Origin: JAQAZP01 sp032127265
GTDB lineage: Bacteria; Acidobacteriota; JAQAZP01
Length of the DNA: 6,773 bases
Reading direction: 5' to 3'
Assembly (NCBI GenBank): GCA_032127265.1
Contig: JAQAZP010000075.1
Coordinates: 1-6,773 of the forward strand
In this document: positions 5,795 to 6,773 of the stretch, piece by piece
Position numbering within the stretch: position 1 is the stretch's first letter
Layout: every line of letters starts with the position of its first letter
The notes under the pieces: model-generated
Seen by the model: only the letters and a program-made list of their open reading frames with translations
Databases searched by the model: none
Told to the model about the DNA's origin: nothing
Made by a program: the position numbers and the translations under genes

Positions 5795-6773
5795 TCCCCT
5801 GCTCCCTTTTCGGTGGCCAGGCGGCCGGGGTAGGGCGTTCCCGGCGGATGAACAGTACCCGCCCGCACAACAAACTGCCGGGCGCGATTGATCTCCCCCT
5901 CGTCGGCAAGATACCGGCCGGCCCAGTAGAGCATCTCTCCGTGAAGCCACTTGATCTTGTGTCCGGCCAGATCGTCCTGGCCAAAAACCCACCGCTCCTG
6001 CTCCAGTATCGGTATGTCCGCCAATACCGGTCGAGAGCTCCCCGGCGGCAGCAGCTGAAAACTGAGCCCCCGGGGCAGATGGGTCCAGCCGGTACCCACA
6101 CCGTTCTCCATGGGAATGGTCAGGTGCACCAGCGCTCCCTCGAGGTGAGCGGCAGCGATCAGCCCGTTGAAAAAGGCGATGAAGGCCTGCTGGATAGTTG
6201 CCGGGTCGTAGGGGCGATCCTCCTCGAAGCTGGCCAGCTGTTCGAGGAGGGCACGTTTCTCCTGCCCCGCGGCACGGGTCAGGTCCGGGATCTCATGCTC
6301 CAGGTAATTCATGTACCACGACCGGCGCACCAGGTTCACATCCACCACCCGGAGGTCCGGGCGGTATCCGCGAACGTGGCGGAAGTAAAGCCAGGGCGAG
6401 TAGAACTGCCACTCCTGGGTCAGCAGCAGCGCCCCGCGGGGCAGCGGGTCGCAGATCTGGTGGACCAGCAACTCCGCCCGGTTGTCGCTGCTGCGGTCGC
6501 ACTGGTCCCAGTGCATCCCGAGGACCGTCAGGGGCAGGAGGGCCAGCACGGCGGCGGTGAGGCCGCGCAGCAGCGTCCGCATGCGGAGCCGCTGCAGCAG
6601 GTCCGCGGACCCGGCGGCCATCAACAGGGCGCCGGAGAGGAAGGTCACCAGGTAGTAGGCTTCCTTGTCCTCGTTTATTTCGTAGGCCAGGGCGTAAAAG
6701 ACATTGAACGCCACCAGCAGGAGCAGCGTGGTGAGCAGCCGGCCCGAGCGCCGCCGTAGAACAGCCAGGCCCC
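5791..6773 (-). CDS. DUF2723/GT117-like membrane protein, C-terminal part (5' end beyond window)
   Basis: The frame is open to the right edge with no stop. The GTG at 6714 lies inside a hydrophobic segment, so it is not taken as the start. The visible 326 residues hold three hydrophobic segments (about 6738-6676, 6657-6604 and 6564-6514) followed by a soluble domain of about 240 residues. Two regions recall DUF2723 proteins (GT117, putative protein O-mannosyltransferases, TMEM260-like): NEDKEAYYLVTFL before the second segment (family pattern D-x-E-x-[YF]-[YF]-x-x-x-[YF]-L), and after the membrane part GALLLTQEWQFYSPWLYFRHV..RPDLRVVDVNL..SWYMNYL (about 6435-6300), like the family's G-[AD]-x-L-x-[TS]...[YF]-x-[QR]-x-V-x-G-x-R-P-D-V. 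LPRGLSFQLLPPGS (about 6084-6043) also fits the family. The catalytic N-terminal membrane region is not in view, so activity cannot be judged. The stop overlaps the next gene's ATG by 4 bp. Probable role: transferring sugar from a lipid carrier to exported proteins or glycans (inference from family). Confidence 0.7.
   Translation of the reverse strand, partial: GLAVLRRRSGRLLTTLLLLVAFNVFYALAYEINEDKEAYYLVTFLSGALLMAAGSADLLQRLRMRTLLRGLTAAVLALLPLTVLGMHWDQCDRSSDNRAELLVHQICDPLPRGALLLTQEWQFYSPWLYFRHVRGYRPDLRVVDVNLVRRSWYMNYLEHEIPDLTRAAGQEKRALLEQLASFEEDRPYDPATIQQAFIAFFNGLIAAAHLEGALVHLTIPMENGVGTGWTHLPRGLSFQLLPPGSSRPVLADIPILEQERWVFGQDDLAGHKIKWLHGEMLYWAGRYLADEGEINRARQFVVRAGTVHPPGTPYPGRLATEKGAGE
5802..5806 (-). 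promoter_or_regulatory. Shine-Dalgarno for the sulfatase-like gene, inside the upstream gene's end
   Basis: GGGAG on the minus strand is seven bases before the ATG at 5794, and ATGATG follows. It sits within the last codons of the upstream gene, so translation of the two is probably coupled. It supports 5794 over the longer open frame to 5992. Confidence 0.6.

Noticed and set aside
5795..5992. Longer N-terminus for the sulfatase-like protein starting at 5992
   Set aside because: It would bury the lipoprotein signal peptide about 100 residues inside the protein and overlap the upstream gene by 200 bases; the 5794 start has a good ribosome binding site.
6712..6714. GTG at 6714 as the true start of the membrane protein
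   Set aside because: It lies within a transmembrane segment, has no ribosome binding site, and the frame stays open with hydrophobic residues to the window edge.
4796..6759. Long + strand open frames (4796-5833 and 5776-6759) opposite the sulfatase-like and membrane protein genes
   Set aside because: They have no recognisable motifs or ribosome binding sites, and the minus-strand frames carry family motifs, a lipobox and an ATGA junction.

Overview
The window is GC-rich bacterial chromosome with five genes. The exported serine peptidase, the lipobox-bearing phosphatase/sulfatase-fold protein and the multi-pass membrane protein point to a bacterium with an elaborate cell envelope, probably Gram-negative. 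The glucose-6-phosphate isomerase is of the type with a GGRTS signature and a C-terminal extension, known from cyanobacteria, deltaproteobacterial lineages and several candidate phyla. The phylum cannot be fixed from this sequence. Nothing here looks like a phage, transposon or CRISPR locus, and codon and GC usage look even across the genes.

Layout: bases 1-105 look like a copy of a dispersed palindromic repeat. Bases 106-300 are the leader of the first gene, with a perfect TATAAT hexamer, a GC-rich hairpin and a strong Shine-Dalgarno sequence. A secreted S41-family peptidase lies on the + strand (301-1683). A 184-base convergent intergenic gap follows and contains a perfect 19-bp inverted repeat (1765-1829). 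The remainder is one tightly packed minus-strand block, read right to left: the C-terminal part of a DUF2723/GT117-like membrane protein running off the right edge (6773-5791), a sulfatase/phosphatase-superfamily lipoprotein sharing an ATGA overlap with it (5794-4301), glucose-6-phosphate isomerase pgi (4241-2652), and a Sir2 NAD-dependent protein deacylase (2626-1868).

The minus-strand spacings (4-bp overlap, 57-59 bp, 25 bp) fit a single transcript whose promoter lies beyond the right edge. The first two products act at the membrane and cell surface, where a glycosyltransferase-like protein and an exported metal-dependent hydrolase or transferase may modify the same glycan or glycoprotein. 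Pgi and the sirtuin are cytosolic, linking sugar-phosphate metabolism with NAD-dependent lysine deacylation. The S41 peptidase is transcribed separately and convergently.

The most notable points are a G11 homopolymer coding for the Pgi active-site signature, the Thr that replaces the formylglycine Cys/Ser in the 'sulfatase', the perfect inverted repeat between the convergent genes, and the left-edge palindromic repeat. I do not see convincing evidence of an entirely new system.
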